Below the pieces are notes generated by a model. That model ran no database searches. It saw only the letters and a list, made by a program, of their open reading frames with translations, and was not told where the DNA came from. 64,000 nucleotides of DNA, taken from positions 10,035,500-10,099,499 of the forward strand of contig CM055835.1 of the NCBI GenBank assembly GCA_029582265.1, in the 5' to 3' direction. Made by a program: the position numbers and the translations under genes. The stretch comes from Zoroaster sp. YZ-2022 (Eukaryota; Echinodermata; Asteroidea; Forcipulatida; Zoroasteridae). Numbering within the stretch: position 1 is the stretch's first letter; the number at the start of each line of letters is the position of its first letter. This document shows, piece after piece, positions 48,033 through 58,708 of the stretch.

Positions 48033-48234
48033 GTTCCTAACATGAACACTTCTAAAAATAGCTTGGATGACATCATCGTTATCTGACGAGGCAAAAAAAA
48101 ACTATCGTTATTTTGGCTGATGAGTCTATAACGATAGATGCAGGTACTCTTAATTAATAGTCATTAGTAGTATTATACGCAGTATTTTATACATTAGTGA
48201 GGATTTTACCAATACTGGGCTACACCATTATCTA
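48033..48234. other. Polinton spacer after the SINE
   Basis: No coding sequence recognised. The missing polymerase C terminus is not found here, so it was deleted, not merely displaced. Confidence 0.5.
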
Positions 48235-48640
48235 TTAGCATGACTTGTATTTTTGATTTTTACGCTGGTACAGTTCGCAAATTGAGATCTCCAATTTCCG
48301 AAATTTGGGGTAATTTCTAAAACATTTAGCAAGTTTACGCAGTTTTCTTGCGTACGAACTACGGATACCAACATTTTGTTTAAGCCACTGATATTTGTTT
48401 GCTTGATCAAGGGTTGTCACACTATTTTTAACATCAGCGGCAATAGGACAAAATACTTGATCGCTAGTGGCAATTTTACCGAGTAAGTAATTGTTTAAAT
48501 CTTGACCGGAAAGTTGACTCGATTTTTTGGGGGGTTTTACCGAGTAGAAATCTTTTTCAAGATTGTTAATGGATACCAACATATCGTTATGGTATTTTTT
48601 TAAAGTCTGAATGGTTTGCGGATCATTTTCACCCCATGGA
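48235..48640 (-). CDS. unrecognised Polinton ORF
   Basis: Minus strand; an open frame of 115 codons from an internal Met, open further upstream to about 48640. Charged and helical (DLNNYLLGKIATSDQVF, then ARKLRKLAKCFRNYPKFRKL) with no motif I know. Its direction matches the integrase group of the element. Confidence 0.5.
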
Positions 48641-48729
48641 TAACTAGTAGGTATATATTAATATAAAGCTCTTACCTTGCGTTACAGACTCGATCTGATT
48701 ATTTTTAGACTACAGCGACTATATAATCG

Positions 48730-48942
48730 CTAGAATATACATTGCCGACACGGGAGAATTTCAATAAAATCAGTCAATCGAGATAATACCATAGAATCGT
48801 AATAGCCATAGAAATACTGACGTGTAATCTGAATGAAATCATTCAACCGATTGCAAACAGGCACGACGATGACTTTGCCAAATTTAGAATCACACATAAT
48901 AGGATGGAATGCGATCGTGAAATTAAATTTCCATTCAACCAT
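48730..48942 (-). CDS. small Polinton ORF, C-terminal remnant
   Basis: Contains NDFIQITRQYFYGYYDSMVL and ends TDFIEILPCRQCIF. The segment looks like a conserved small protein of animal Polintons whose role is unknown. The upstream N-terminal part is replaced by the repeats at 49030-49200, so it is probably broken. Confidence 0.45.
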   Translation of the reverse strand: MVEWKFNFTIAFHPIMCDSKFGKVIVVPVCNRLNDFIQITRQYFYGYYDSMVLSRLTDFIEILPCRQCIF

Positions 48943-49032
48943 GAAGGAAGGAAAAACAACTTTTGTTCATTCCTCACCAACTACGTCAATAGATTTCTAC
49001 GTCAACTACGTCAGATAACGATGATGTCAACC

Positions 49033-49210
49033 ATGTTTTGAATTCGCAAGAGGGCGTTATAGCATAATCTCGATGGAATGCGGTCATGAAATTATCCAGA
49101 TTATTCGCAAGAGGGCGTTATAGCATAATCTCGATGGAATGCGTACTGAATTTTAAATGAAATTATCCAGTATTATTTATAGCTTTAAAATTCGCAAGAG
49201 GGCGCTATAT
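49033..49210. repeat. short tandem duplication with GAGGGCG(T/C)TATA
   Basis: 'attcgcaagagggcgttata' followed by 'gcataatctcgatggaatgcg' occurs at about 49040 and 49107, with a third start at about 49191. Two full and one partial copy of a unit of about 65-85 bp. Confidence 0.75.
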
Positions 49211-49553
49211 TTTTGGCGGCAGTTCGGTATTTTTGGGGACAATCTGTAACTCTTCTCTAACAAAGGATCGAGTAGGGCCTGATTCTAAATAATACAATAT
49301 GGGCTGATTTTCCGCTTTTGTATACTTTTTAATGGCGTATGCTTTAATGGACCATATTGGATCGGTAGCTCTGCGGCAAATATCATTCTCCGCTTCTCCG
49401 GGCGCGTATAAATATCTAACTAGTTCGTTTCTAGCAATTCTTTTTTCATTTTTTCCAATGGGCCCGATGGGCTGGAGAAGCTGGACGCTGCTCAACCAAT
49501 TTTTTTGATGGCATCTTTCGGTTTTAATCCAATGAGTCTAGTTTCTTCGTTAT

Positions 49554-50735
49554 TTAAAGGTCCTGTGAAATAGGGTTTTTTTCATTGTGTACAAAGTATG
49601 CCTACTGGAACATATATTTGTCATTTGTAAATTTTTCCCCTCACGTTTATACCATAAAAATATTAATTTTTAAATTTAGGGCTTCGACACGCCCATACCC
49701 CCTCATTAACATAAAATTCGTGACGTACACTGAGGCGATTCCCGATCCGCGATCCACAGCACTTGCCCAAGTATGCGTCTTATACAGCGCACGACTGCAT
49801 GCAGAGTGTTGCTAGAGAAAAAGTTTCCTCAAGTTTTCTGTCAGGTTTGAAGCTTATTATTTTCGATAATGCCATCGAGGTGTGTCGCTGCAGGTTGCAG
49901 CAACACCACCAAAGACGGTGTTAGTCTACACCGATTTCCGTCTGATCTAAAATACAGACGTATTTGGACGACTAAAGTGAAGCTGACCAGAGCGAAGTGG
50001 TCGGGACCGACGGAACACTCATTCTTATGTAATTTTGTAGTGCACAGTTCGAGCAGACATGCTTTGAACGGGGCCTTCACAGCCAGTTCGGTATGGTTTA
50101 TAAGGCCATGCTGCTACCAGATGCAATTCCAACGATATTCCCGCTAAGTAAGAAGGCTGGGAAGGCTCCAACGAAGAAGAGAGGTGCTTTTTTAAAGCGA
50201 GAAAGACTCAGGGTAAGTGGCCATTTAATAATACTCCCATGCATAAACGACATGTTCACACCATGCTCACCGTTTCAGTGTTCACGGCATGAAAACATGC
50301 CGTGATTTTCGCATTAATAAAAACATCGTGTCTGATTTTATATCCTGGCAAGACAAACATAAAAACATTAAACCTTTCTCATTATGCCTGCGCTTGTTTT
50401 GAGTTTTTTAAATGATCAGAACTTTGACTCAACTGTTTCTGTTATTTCATAAAATAACACCGTAATGTTAGCATTGCCTTCAGTGTGATTTCCGACCGCA
50501 TGATGGGGGCTTGCGCTGCGTTTCACGGTACATAGAAATTCTATGCCTTTGTGTACGTCACGAACGTTTCGTTAAAACTTCGAAAATTCGGGGGGTCAAT
50601 TTTTGATTATTAGATAAACAATTAATAATCCACTCGAAACAAAAAAACTTTTAAAATTATTTTTAATTCATACCAATCAATATAACAGCACCAAGAAATA
50701 ATGTTTGGTAAATACACTCTTCACAGGACCTTTAA
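49554..50735. mobile_element. THAP-domain DNA transposon, TTAA target duplication (Kolobok-like)
   Basis: Ends AGGTCCTGTGAA (49558) and TTCACAGGACCT (50731) are exact 12 bp inverted repeats, flanked by TTAA on both sides (49554-49557, 50732-50735). Removing the element and one TTAA restores the reading frame of the host integrase across the junction. TTAA duplications are known for Kolobok and piggyBac, and Kolobok proteins often carry THAP domains. The element is 1174 bp and keeps only a THAP exon, so it is non-autonomous. Confidence 0.88.
49869..50213 (+). CDS. THAP zinc-finger exon in the TTAA element
   Basis: Starts MPSRCVAAGCSNTTKDGVSL and continues LHRFPSDLKYRRIWTTKVK, a textbook THAP start (C-X4-C, then HRFP). 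A one-base loss at about 50036 shifts the frame before the second Cys-His pair. After it, the frame at 50093 gives AMLLPDAIPTIFP, the conserved AVPTIF end of THAP. A GGGTAAGT splice donor follows at 50214, so this was the first exon of a larger spliced protein whose downstream exons are missing. THAP domains bind specific DNA, in transposases and host regulators. Confidence 0.8.
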
Positions 50736-51407
50736 AGCTTTGATTACTTGCGGTAGCCTATTTTTAGCCATTCTCTAGATCTTGCATCTTTATTCACCAT
50801 TTTTTGCGCGTATTGATGAGAAAACAATCTCTCGGCTAAAGTCCTATTTAATCACTCTACGATGCCCTGCGCCCTATGATTCCCGACCTCGCCCCTCTGT
50901 AACGTTACGACTTTTGTTTACTCATTAGGCTATTTACGCTCGCCATAAATTCTTTTCCTGGGTCGACTTTGAGAATGTTTGGCCAAGTCAGCGGACTCCT
51001 CTTGTAATTTTTTTCAAACGCGTTACCGACTTGCGCGGCAGTCTTGTCAATCAACGGTTCGGCCTCTTTGTACCTACTCGCTTCGTCGGAGATTGTTAAT
51101 GCGTACTTGTAAACTTTTTACCGATTGTATCATGAGGAAGAAACAACAAATCAACCTGATGAACCTCGTATGGTTTTTCTTGGAGAGAGTTTGCGCTGGT
51201 TGGCTGGGGATGTATTTAGGGTACGGGAGATAAATCTGCCATAACGCTTGCTTTCTCAACAACTCTCGAGTTGTACTGCCAGAAACTTTGGCCTCTTTGG
51301 CTAATTTATTTATCGCTCCTTGACCCTTCCAATATCATTTTGGGCTATGGTACGTTTTTTCGAGTTTTGATCTTGTACGCTTATCCATTTATTATTTATA
51401 ATTTTTT

Positions 51408-51653
51408 TTAAGTGGGAGAATTTATAACATTTTTAGGCAAATTTCCCTGTTGAACCAACCACGTTTGGGTCATTAACGCCGACCCAACCGTAGCCGTAAG
51501 TTTAAGGCTGTCGCTTACATCTAGCTTTCCCAAATCGGCTGGTTTTATTTTAAACACTTTTCTAGCAGCCATGCTATAAATGACGGTTATAATTCCTACA
51601 ATGCCTCCGTGATATGCTGTATTTATAATGCTGTTTGTATCTAGTGCAGACAT
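51408..51653 (-). CDS. small Polinton membrane protein
   Basis: 81 codons with no lesion: MSALDTNSIINTAYHGGIVG leads into one hydrophobic segment (GIVGIITVIYSMAA), then PADLGKLDVSDSLKL and a second moderately hydrophobic part. Two membrane passes are plausible. It sits just upstream of the integrase in the same orientation. Function unknown; similar short proteins accompany other animal Polintons. Confidence 0.65.
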   Translation of the reverse strand: MSALDTNSIINTAYHGGIVGIITVIYSMAARKVFKIKPADLGKLDVSDSLKLTATVGSALMTQTWLVQQGNLPKNVINSPT

Positions 51654-51829
51654 TTTATATTATAGACAATATTTTTTAAATATTTTTTAAAAATCCATTT
51701 CTAATGGATCGATTTCTCGATGATAATCGTCAACATCTTAAAAACAATTCGTGGCTCAGATACCCTACAACTCCCATACCCAAGGTGACGAATAAAATCT
51801 CATTTAGATTTTTGATATTGATATTCCCA

Positions 51830-51942
51830 AAAATATTCCCTATTTGTTTTAAACACTTTTCTAGCAGCCATGCTATAAATAACGACTATAATAATTCCTA
51901 CAACGCCTCCGTGATAGGCTGCATTGACGATGCTGTTTGTCA
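51830..51942 (-). pseudogene. partial duplicate of the small membrane protein gene
   Basis: Begins MTNSIVNAAYHGGVVGI and repeats the first 30 or so codons of the protein at 51653-51408, then diverges. The upstream noncoding sequence is duplicated as well: 'tatattatagacaatatttttt' to 'cgtcaacatctt' at 51656-51740 and 51946-52016. The block duplication is about 288 bp apart. Confidence 0.75.
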
Positions 51943-52040
51943 TTTTATATTATAGACAATATTTTTTTAATCCATTTCGGATGGATCAATTTCTCAGTGA
52001 TTATCGTCAACATCTTTATCTCGCGATGGCAAAGCAGTTT

Positions 52041-52342
52041 CTACGGGGTTTTTTGGTTAGAGTTTAGCGCCTTGCAGATAAAATATGCAATGCCTCCAAA
52101 GACTGCTACTCCCAGACAAATGTAAAGCGTGTTTACTCCGTCGCTTTCTTCCCTCACACTCGAGGATGTGTTTGGTTTAGCAACGTCAACAATGGCTTTC
52201 TTTTTTAAACTTTGCTTTTTCTTTTTATTAAATTCGCGAGTTTTTTACCAGCCGCGACTCGATTAGGATTTTTTATTTTAGTCGGTGTTTTCGTTACCTG
52301 GTTTACGGGCGTGCTGATCTCCTCCGTTTTCTCTTGCTCCAT
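52041..52342 (-). pseudogene. small basic, membrane-anchored Polinton protein
   Basis: From MEQEKTEEISTPVNQVTKTP through the basic KNPNRVAAGKKLA segment. A one-base deletion near 52225 shifts the frame; after it comes a hydrophobic anchor (LYICLGVAVFGGIAYFICKA). About 100 codons originally. It looks like a small virion or membrane protein, with function unknown. Confidence 0.6.
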
Positions 52343-52856
52343 CGTCTTTATAATCTAGACAATAATGTTTTATTTTAAAATGTTTCGCCGAAATTAGCGC
52401 CCCTGTGATTGGCGCTAATAATCTTCCGTACTTGTAGTATACTTCGCATAATCCGCAAGAAAGAGCGCTCGAGATGAACGGGTCTTTTTCTAAATCGGTA
52501 ATTAAACCATCTTCGTTATCGATCGTAAATTCGTATCCCATCACATCAATCAAGTTTAATCCGGATCCCAACGCTCTAGCGTAAAGACTTATAATCGAAG
52601 AGCCTAATGAGGCTATCATTTCACGACCTAGTCTCGCTTCGTATCGCGCCTATAATTTATCTCGTTCGACCAAGTTTAAAGTTTCAATCTCGGAAATGAT
52701 ATACTCTTTACCGAAATATTTCTTTGAGTTTCCTCCAGCTACGACGGCTAACAAACGATCGCTGCGCTTATTGTCGATTGGTGTAGACGGTGGGGCGATA
52801 TTTTCAACAGAACTTGCTCGCGGCTGTTCGTTTAGAATTTTTGCTACTTCTTCCAT
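52278..52856 (-). pseudogene. conserved Polinton protein with one nonsense codon
   Basis: Starts MEEVAKILNEQPRASSVENI. The same frame runs on through YFGKEYIISEIETLNLVERD, hits TAG at about 52650, then continues ARYEARLGREMIASLGSSII to DPFISSALSCGLCEVYYKYG and ends near 52278. So it is one protein of about 190 residues broken by a single stop. The frame is open upstream to 53021 with a hydrophobic start, but the Met at 52856 fits better with the gene's composition. It overlaps the start of the gene at 52342. Role unknown. Confidence 0.65.
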
Positions 52857-53046
52857 TATTGTATAATACTCGCAATATTTTTTTTTCATTTGCTTCGCTC
52901 TAGTCAACGGTTGTATAAATTGAACATTTACGTACGAGTATTTATGAATCAAAGATACGACTCCACGAAGTACCAAACAGTTTGTAAATATACAAAATCC
53001 AACTAAACATTCAATTAGCATATTTATCTATAAATCTTATTATAAT

Positions 53047-53209
53047 CTAGTAAGTAACCTGTCTACAACCTAGTAAGTAACCTGTCTACAACCTAATAAG
53101 TAACCTACATCTACCTGTCCAAGTAACTTGTCTACAACCTACTGCGACCTATCAAGTAACCTGTCTACAACCTACTGCGACCTAGAAAGTAACCTGTCTA
53201 CAACCTATT

Positions 53210-53210
<1 letters not shown>
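53047..53210. repeat. minisatellite AAGTAACCTGTCTACAACCTA
   Basis: About seven imperfect copies of a 21-26 bp unit. It continues for about 60 bp on the far side of the SINE (53570-53630), so the SINE was inserted into the array. Confidence 0.85.
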
Positions 53211-53249
<39 letters not shown>

Positions 53250-53572
53250 TGTGGATTTATATAGCGCACGTATCCACCAACTAAGTGGTGCTCAAGGCGC
53301 ATTATATTATTATCCCTGCTCATAAGGCTCATAAGGCTCATAAATCATTCCTGAAACCATCTCAGCTCCCTGGGGAGTATACAGCTCAATTGCTGCCATT
53401 TCTAGCGCATATAGAGCAAACCAACTCTGCCTTCACAGGTACCCATTTAACCCCTGGGTGGAGAGAAGCAATTATGATTAAGTGTCTTGCTCAAGGACAC
53501 AAGTGTCATGGCCGTGATTCGAACCCACATTCTGTTGCTAACACCAGAACTTCAATCCGGTAAGCTATCAAG
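53211..53572 (-). mobile_element. tRNA-derived SINE, copy 2, with (ATT)n tail
   Basis: Minus-oriented, nearly identical to 47706-48032 over about 300 bp. Here the (TTA)n 3' tail is preserved (53211-53248). Head B box GGGTTCGAATCAC at about 53515-53528. Confidence 0.88.
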
Positions 53573-53625
53573 TGAACTATCAAGTGACCTATACTGCAAC
53601 CTGTACAAGTAACCTACAGCAACCT

Positions 53626-54311
53626 GGTCAGATCCGTCTAATACTACGTAATTGGTTGGTTGATCCGTTTTTAAAATCAACTTCGAATGTTTGGCTCGTT
53701 TTAATTTTTTGTTAATTTCTCTTCTGGTCTCTTGGTCCGGTATGACGTCATTTTCTCGCAGACATTTTTCGAACGAGTCTCTATCTTTATAATAAAATAT
53801 ACACAACCACTTTAGTTGCTCTCTAAAATCTTTCAACACGCTATTATATTTTTGCGAAAGAATCCAACAGCTGTGTTTGGCGTGTCTGCCGCTAAAAGCC
53901 AACTCGCTGATCATACATTTATTATTCTTGTCGTATTTTTTATACTTTAACCCTTTGGTTGCGGAGCAGTCGTCGATGATAAACAACGTCTCATCTCCTT
54001 TAAAGGCATCGCGGTAAATCTCGATAACTCTGTATAGCGTCAAATCGGTCAAGTCGTCGATGTACACTCGCTCATCGTTCTAAATCCACCCTCTGTTTTG
54101 GTAGGCGAGATTTTCGGCAATTGTCGGACATATGACTATACGCTCAAAAAATCTACGATATTCTCGTTTATCTTCCAATAGATTTAAAACAAATTCTGTT
54201 TTTCCGCATCCGGTCTGTCCGCAGATCAATGCAGCGTGTGGATATTTCGGTAACATGTTTAATAATATCCAACATGATTTTTTTAATATATCGCGGAATG
54301 AAATCGCCCAT
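53626..54311 (-). pseudogene. Polinton packaging ATPase (A32/FtsK-HerA type)
   Basis: Start at 54311 (MGDFIPRYIKKI), overlapping the end of the capsid gene by 29 bases. Walker A is GQTGCGKTEF (about 54200-54230), and Walker B is TLFIIDDCSA (about 53965-53995). The sensor-like CWILSQKYNSV follows. The C terminus is lost where the minisatellite begins at about 53625. A frameshift lies at about 54258 and a TAG at about 54080. In this family the ATPase pumps DNA into capsids. Confidence 0.85.
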
Positions 54312-55529
54312 TTTCGATATTGAGTTGAGCGTCCATGATGATGTAAATGTAGCAGTTTAATTCGCCAGCAGTCTCTGACTGCTTTTCGAGCTGAATGGTA
54401 ATCCCTTCGGATGCGTTTTCTATTCGCCTCCCACTTCCGTGAACTTTATTATCGTCGTTGCTTCTCAAATCTAAAACAAGCCGTATTTATCTATTAGGTA
54501 ATCTTTGAGCTTCATATCCGACAGTCCTAAAACATTGGTTACTCCCATGGCGTGTTCTTCTCTCGAATCTCCGAAATATTTCTGAATTTCTTCCCAGTGT
54601 TGATATCTGCGCATTCCTTGCGCGTAAAGTTGATTGGGGACTCCTTCGATAGTAGTTGAGCTTTTATCAATCTTTGGATTATAAAACTTTAAAGAAGACT
54701 TTTCAGTAGGCTCTTTGAATAGCATCAATATTCCCTTCATGCTTTTTTGCTGGAGTATAGAGATTTATATTCCACGTCTGATCTTTCTTGTTTAGCGGTA
54801 TTATTCTATGTCTCAAGACTCTGTCGTACAATACCGCCAACTTTGCGCTATATTGATTTTTAATAATCCTGGCGAGTTCTGGATTGGTGACAATCTCGTA
54901 TTCTAGAGAAATTCCTCTTATGATATATTTGCTATCGGCGTCTGAGCTTATACGATGACTTTGGAAAACGTGAGTTCATAACTCAACCGATCCGCCAGCC
55001 CGGCTTGATAATACGGTTGATGATCGGTCAATAGTTCAAAGTCGAGTGGAATGTAAAATCTATTTTTATAGGTATCCGCGACAGCCTTGTCTTTTCCTCC
55101 GTTGGCTGTAGCATCGCCGTCGCTGGCATCTACTCTTAATTTAGTTATATTATCCGATTCGATTCCTAGATTTTCGAGTTGGTGTCTCGTCAACCACGTG
55201 TCTTAAAACAATTGTACACATCCGCATCGTCTAAAGAATACACTTCATTTCCTTCAATTTTAATGGAAATATTTTTAACGATGGCTCTGCCTATATTATG
55301 TACGATGGTTCGCTCGTCATCTTCGGCGGATTCTAGAGTAATGTTAAAAGCCAATCTTTCCCCAAATTTGGGAAACGAACTGTCAACAGTTGGTTTTCAT
55401 CGATATTCCGATAGTGCTCGGATTGTTTGTGATGACGACTTTTTGTCGTATTCCTTTTATACCTTTTGAATCTCTCAATCGCCGGTACGGATTTAGTTTG
55501 TGCCCGAATGCTTCGCTCATATTTAACAT
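54283..55529 (-). pseudogene. Polinton major capsid protein, frameshifted
   Basis: Pieces at 55529-55385, 55384-55200, 55193-54948 (RFYIPLDFELLTDHQPYYQA), 54947-54760, 54740-54471 (EGVPNQLYAQGMRRYQHWEE) and 54468-54283 (HGSGRRIENASEGITIQ, ending IMDAQLNIENGR) belong to one protein of about 410 residues. These segments are characteristic of the double-jelly-roll capsid protein of animal Polintons. At least four frameshifts occur. It lies directly before the packaging ATPase gene, the common capsid-ATPase pairing. Confidence 0.85.
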
Positions 55530-55570
55530 GTGTTATTATTTTATTAAATTAAAACAATGTTTATAATAAA

Positions 55571-56026
55571 ATGGTATCTATAGCGATGATGATTGGAGGC
55601 GCTGTAGTAAACGCCCTCGCTTTTTCCGGATCAATTGTTTTATTTTCCAGTTTACGTTCCAACGAAGCGGAAAAAGAACGAAAGAGGCACGATTTAGCTC
55701 TAGAAAAACTTGCTAAAGCTAGAGACGAATGGTCTAAAGAGCGCTCGAAATATCTAGATTACATGAACGACCGACTCAAGAAAGAATCGCGCGCTGAAAA
55801 AACTTTTACCGATATAAACAAATCGATGAATGAATATTATATCGTTACCGGAAGTCAATTTGATTTACCGCAAAATTTATACGACGAGCCTAGACTAGCC
55901 GATTTTTACGCTCCTAGCGAAGATCAAAAAACCAGAGAAGTCTTGTTTATCATGTTGGGCATGGGAGTAGTAGGCTACGTGAGTTATAAATTATTCAAAC
56001 AAGATAAAAATAAAAATATAAACTAA
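55571..56026 (+). CDS. conserved Polinton protein with coiled coil and two membrane segments
   Basis: Intact, 151 codons. An N-terminal hydrophobic segment (MMIGGAVVNALAFSGSIVLF) is followed by a long charged helix (EAEKERKRHDLALEKLAKAR) and a conserved-looking DFYAPSEDQKTREVLF. The C-terminal membrane segment is FIMLGMGVVGYVSYKLF. It is divergently oriented from the capsid gene; the stop overlaps the next start by one base. Proteins of this plan occur beside capsid genes in other animal Polintons. I infer a virion or membrane role. Confidence 0.7.
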   Translation: MVSIAMMIGGAVVNALAFSGSIVLFSSLRSNEAEKERKRHDLALEKLAKARDEWSKERSKYLDYMNDRLKKESRAEKTFTDINKSMNEYYIVTGSQFDLPQNLYDEPRLADFYAPSEDQKTREVLFIMLGMGVVGYVSYKLFKQDKNKNIN

Positions 56027-57311
56027 TGGTAAATAGTATGGCAGAAGGAGGATACGATATCGATGATTTTGATCCGCTGACGGAAAACGTCCAAGACGAC
56101 GGCGATTACGGAGAAATTGAGATGGATCCTATAAAGCAGCCGGTGACATATCATACAGCGTATAAAGAAGACGTGTTATCCGCCGGCGATCTACCTACAT
56201 TGAGCAAAGAACTCGTTACAGATGCTGTAGATGATTTTTACAAGCAAGTCGGATACAAGCCCATTGCGAAAGAATACGATAAATTCAAGTACAAAGACTC
56301 GAAACTTTATTTTATAAAAGACGGGAGGGACATTAATCTCGTTAAGTAACGAGAAAGAAAAGGGAACATTTTTAGCTATATCTACTCTCAAACAAAGGTA
56401 CGGTTTGGATTTCATTCCGAGACGATCTATGTATATTTGATTATATTACCAAGATCTCGAAAAAGGCTCGTGAAGCGTTACAAACACCCGTTAGTAATCT
56501 CGATGAAATAATTCCTGAAAGCATTCCGATGCAAGATTTGCCGCAAGTAGCGACGAATGTAGAACGAGACACCCATGAAACAATTTCTATTCTTCGAGAC
56601 GAAGAATCGCGAGCGGATAGACTTCCATAGCGAGAACTGTTGGGTCTCGATAAAGCCTTCCAAACGACTCGAGGTGAACTCGTAAATAATTTAGCCAAAT
56701 TGAGCAAACTCGACAAAGAAATCTCCGATCTTCAAGAATTACTTTTTGACGCTCTTGAGCGAGGATATGAAGAATTAACCGTAGAAACTCGTAAACAGCT
56801 GCGAGAAAAACAAGACGAAAGACGAGCAAGATTAGAGGTTGCGAGTACGAATCAATGCGTTCTTCGTAGTCAAATCAATAGAATCAAAGAAACGATTAAT
56901 AAAATGTTGGAAAAAGACGTTGGGTTGGGTGAAAAAATTTAAACTTTATTTAGAGAACAAAGTGTAACGATAGTCAGTATATTAGCGGCAATTAGTCTCG
57001 CGATCAGTACTATCGTCGCTTCGATCGTAGCGAGCGTAAAACCGATTCCAACGCCACCTCCACCACCTACGCTTACACCAAGCGGCGGTACCGTAAAAGA
57101 CTGGATAGAAAAAACTCTCAAAAATATATCGAATCTGCTAAAGAAACTTGGATTAAAAGCCTTGGATTCTCTACCGGGTATCATCGGCGGAGTATTGACT
57201 TGGTTATTGACGAAACTTTCAGGAGCGGTAGGATGGTTGGCGGAACATGTGTGGCTATTTGTGAATGGAGTCGGAGCCATGGTTTTATTTTATCTTCAGG
57301 GTCAACGTTGA
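56026..57311 (+). pseudogene. large conserved Polinton protein (acidic N terminus, coiled coil, membrane/Gly C terminus)
   Basis: One protein of about 420 codons broken by a frameshift at about 56345, a TAG at about 56628 and a TAA at 56941. The N terminus is acidic (DIDDFDPLTENVQDDGDYGE). The middle is a coiled coil (LSKLDKEISDLQELLFDA). The C terminus has a hydrophobic helix (VSILAAISLAISTIVASIVA), a Pro-rich hinge and another hydrophobic part (LPGIIGGVLTWLLTKLSG). This layout suggests a structural or membrane-active virion protein. No enzymatic motif. Function unknown. Confidence 0.65.
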
Positions 57312-58610
57312 ATAAACTCGTAAATAGGTACGCCAAACCCAAAACCAATCGCGAGACCAAATATTAGATAATTTTTTTCCTCTTGGTGATCATCAATCGA
57401 GAGGTCGAGTTGAGTATCGACGGATGGATCGATGGATGGTGGTGGTTGCTGAGAATCGATAGATGGTGGTGGCTGCTGAGAATCGATGGATGGCGGTGGC
57501 TGCTGAGAATCGATGGATGGTGGCGGATCGATAGGGGGAACGGGCGTTGAATTCGTGTCTTGATTCGATCCGAGTAACAGATCCGGCGTTGCTATCAAAA
57601 CATTGTTGTTGTATCCCACGTATACGTACCTATACGCAAATTCATGTCGGATGGCATAAGGTATAAATCTTCTCCGATGACAAAGTTTAACTGCGATCGA
57701 GCGTATTGTAAAGAATCTTGGTACCTCTGAATGGAAGATTGCAAATCTACCGGAGAATCGATCGAAGCCTCGAGTATGTTTAAGAATTCTCTTTTTGCAT
57801 CTAAACCGGTACCCGGTACGAGAATTCCAGTTTTAGCTTGAGCTTGAGCTCCTAGCACTGCGTAAACGTACGTTCTTATAGAGTCGTTGATTCGTTCTAT
57901 ACCTATATCTGTAAAACCCTGAGCCAATCCAGACGCGAGTATAAATTTAACCCAAGCTTGCTCAGTCTGGGGAGATTGTGAAATGTAGGCGACTGTATAC
58001 GTCGAGGGATGATCTCCAAAGCCCATCTTTGTAGCTTCTGAATAATCATTCTCGTTAGAGAACGGAAAATGCAGGCTTGAATTATCGTAGTCTTTCCCAG
58101 GCACCGGAATGTAACCGTTGTCGTAATAATAGGCTATTCCCAATCCTCTCGAGTTTTTGTCTTCTTGTTGCCTCCAGTTAGATACCGACGAGACGTGAAA
58201 GTCTCTACATATTTTATTATACGCGCCAATGTCTATATTGTTTTCAAACTCGCTCCAAACATTTTGAAAAGATGCGGGACAGCTCATTTCTTTGAGCAAT
58301 CGTCTAATTTGATAATAGACGTGAAACCTAAAGAAACTACTAATCATAGGATTTGAATGGAGTAAATGTTCGTAACTCACTCCACACCACGTCGTACTAC
58401 CACGTTACAAAATTCATTTGATTCTGATAAAACTTTAGCGGATACGAATTCCAGCTACTTACAATCTCATCGCTATTGACGTGGGGCAACTTGTACTTTT
58501 GAAAAGGATCGGCGAGTTCTACTTGAAAAAAAAATCTTTTTCTGACGTGTAAATCTTTTGAATGGACAAGTCGCTGGAAGAAATTCTTCCAGCTTCAAAA
58601 TTTCCAGATT
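57302..58610 (-). pseudogene. conserved Polinton protein of unknown function (about 430 residues)
   Basis: The main frame is 58380-57595 (SYEHLLHSNPMISSFFRFHV, later ERINDSIRTYVYAVLGAQAQ, then LMPSDMNLRIG). A frameshift at about 57615 leads to 57619-57302 (GYNNNVLIATPDLLLGS), with a fourfold PPSIDSQQ repeat and a hydrophobic end. Upstream, another frameshift at about 58405 joins an N-terminal part read to about 58600 (VELADPFQKYKLPHV). It has no signal peptide or known motif. It lies between capsid-type genes, so a virion role is plausible, but this is inference. Confidence 0.65.
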
Positions 58611-58708
58611 GTTGTTACCGCTTTGATATATTATTCCGAAATGCTAAAGGAAGGGTCATTTTATTATAAACTAACATTATTTTATCTTTTAGTTTATAAT
58701 AAAATGCA

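Larger units (their letters stand above)
49205..51388 (-). pseudogene. Polinton integrase (retroviral-like), split by a THAP transposon
   Basis: Start at 51388 (MDKRTRSKLEK). Motifs in order on the minus strand are RKQALWQIYLPYPKYIP, the first catalytic Asp in LTISDEASRYKEAEPL, the second in LKVDPGKEFM, and the Glu in a HRAQGIVE-type context. The C terminus contains LIGLKPKDAI and an SH3/chromo-like end (DPIWSIKAYAIKKYTKAENQ). A TGA lies at about 51340, frameshifts at about 51200, 50910 and 50870, and a 1174 bp transposon interrupts at 50731-49558. All three acidic residues can be seen. It would insert the element into host DNA. Confidence 0.85.

Noticed and set aside
53047..53210. CRISPR-like array
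   Set aside because: Short units without unique spacers, in animal DNA: an ordinary minisatellite.
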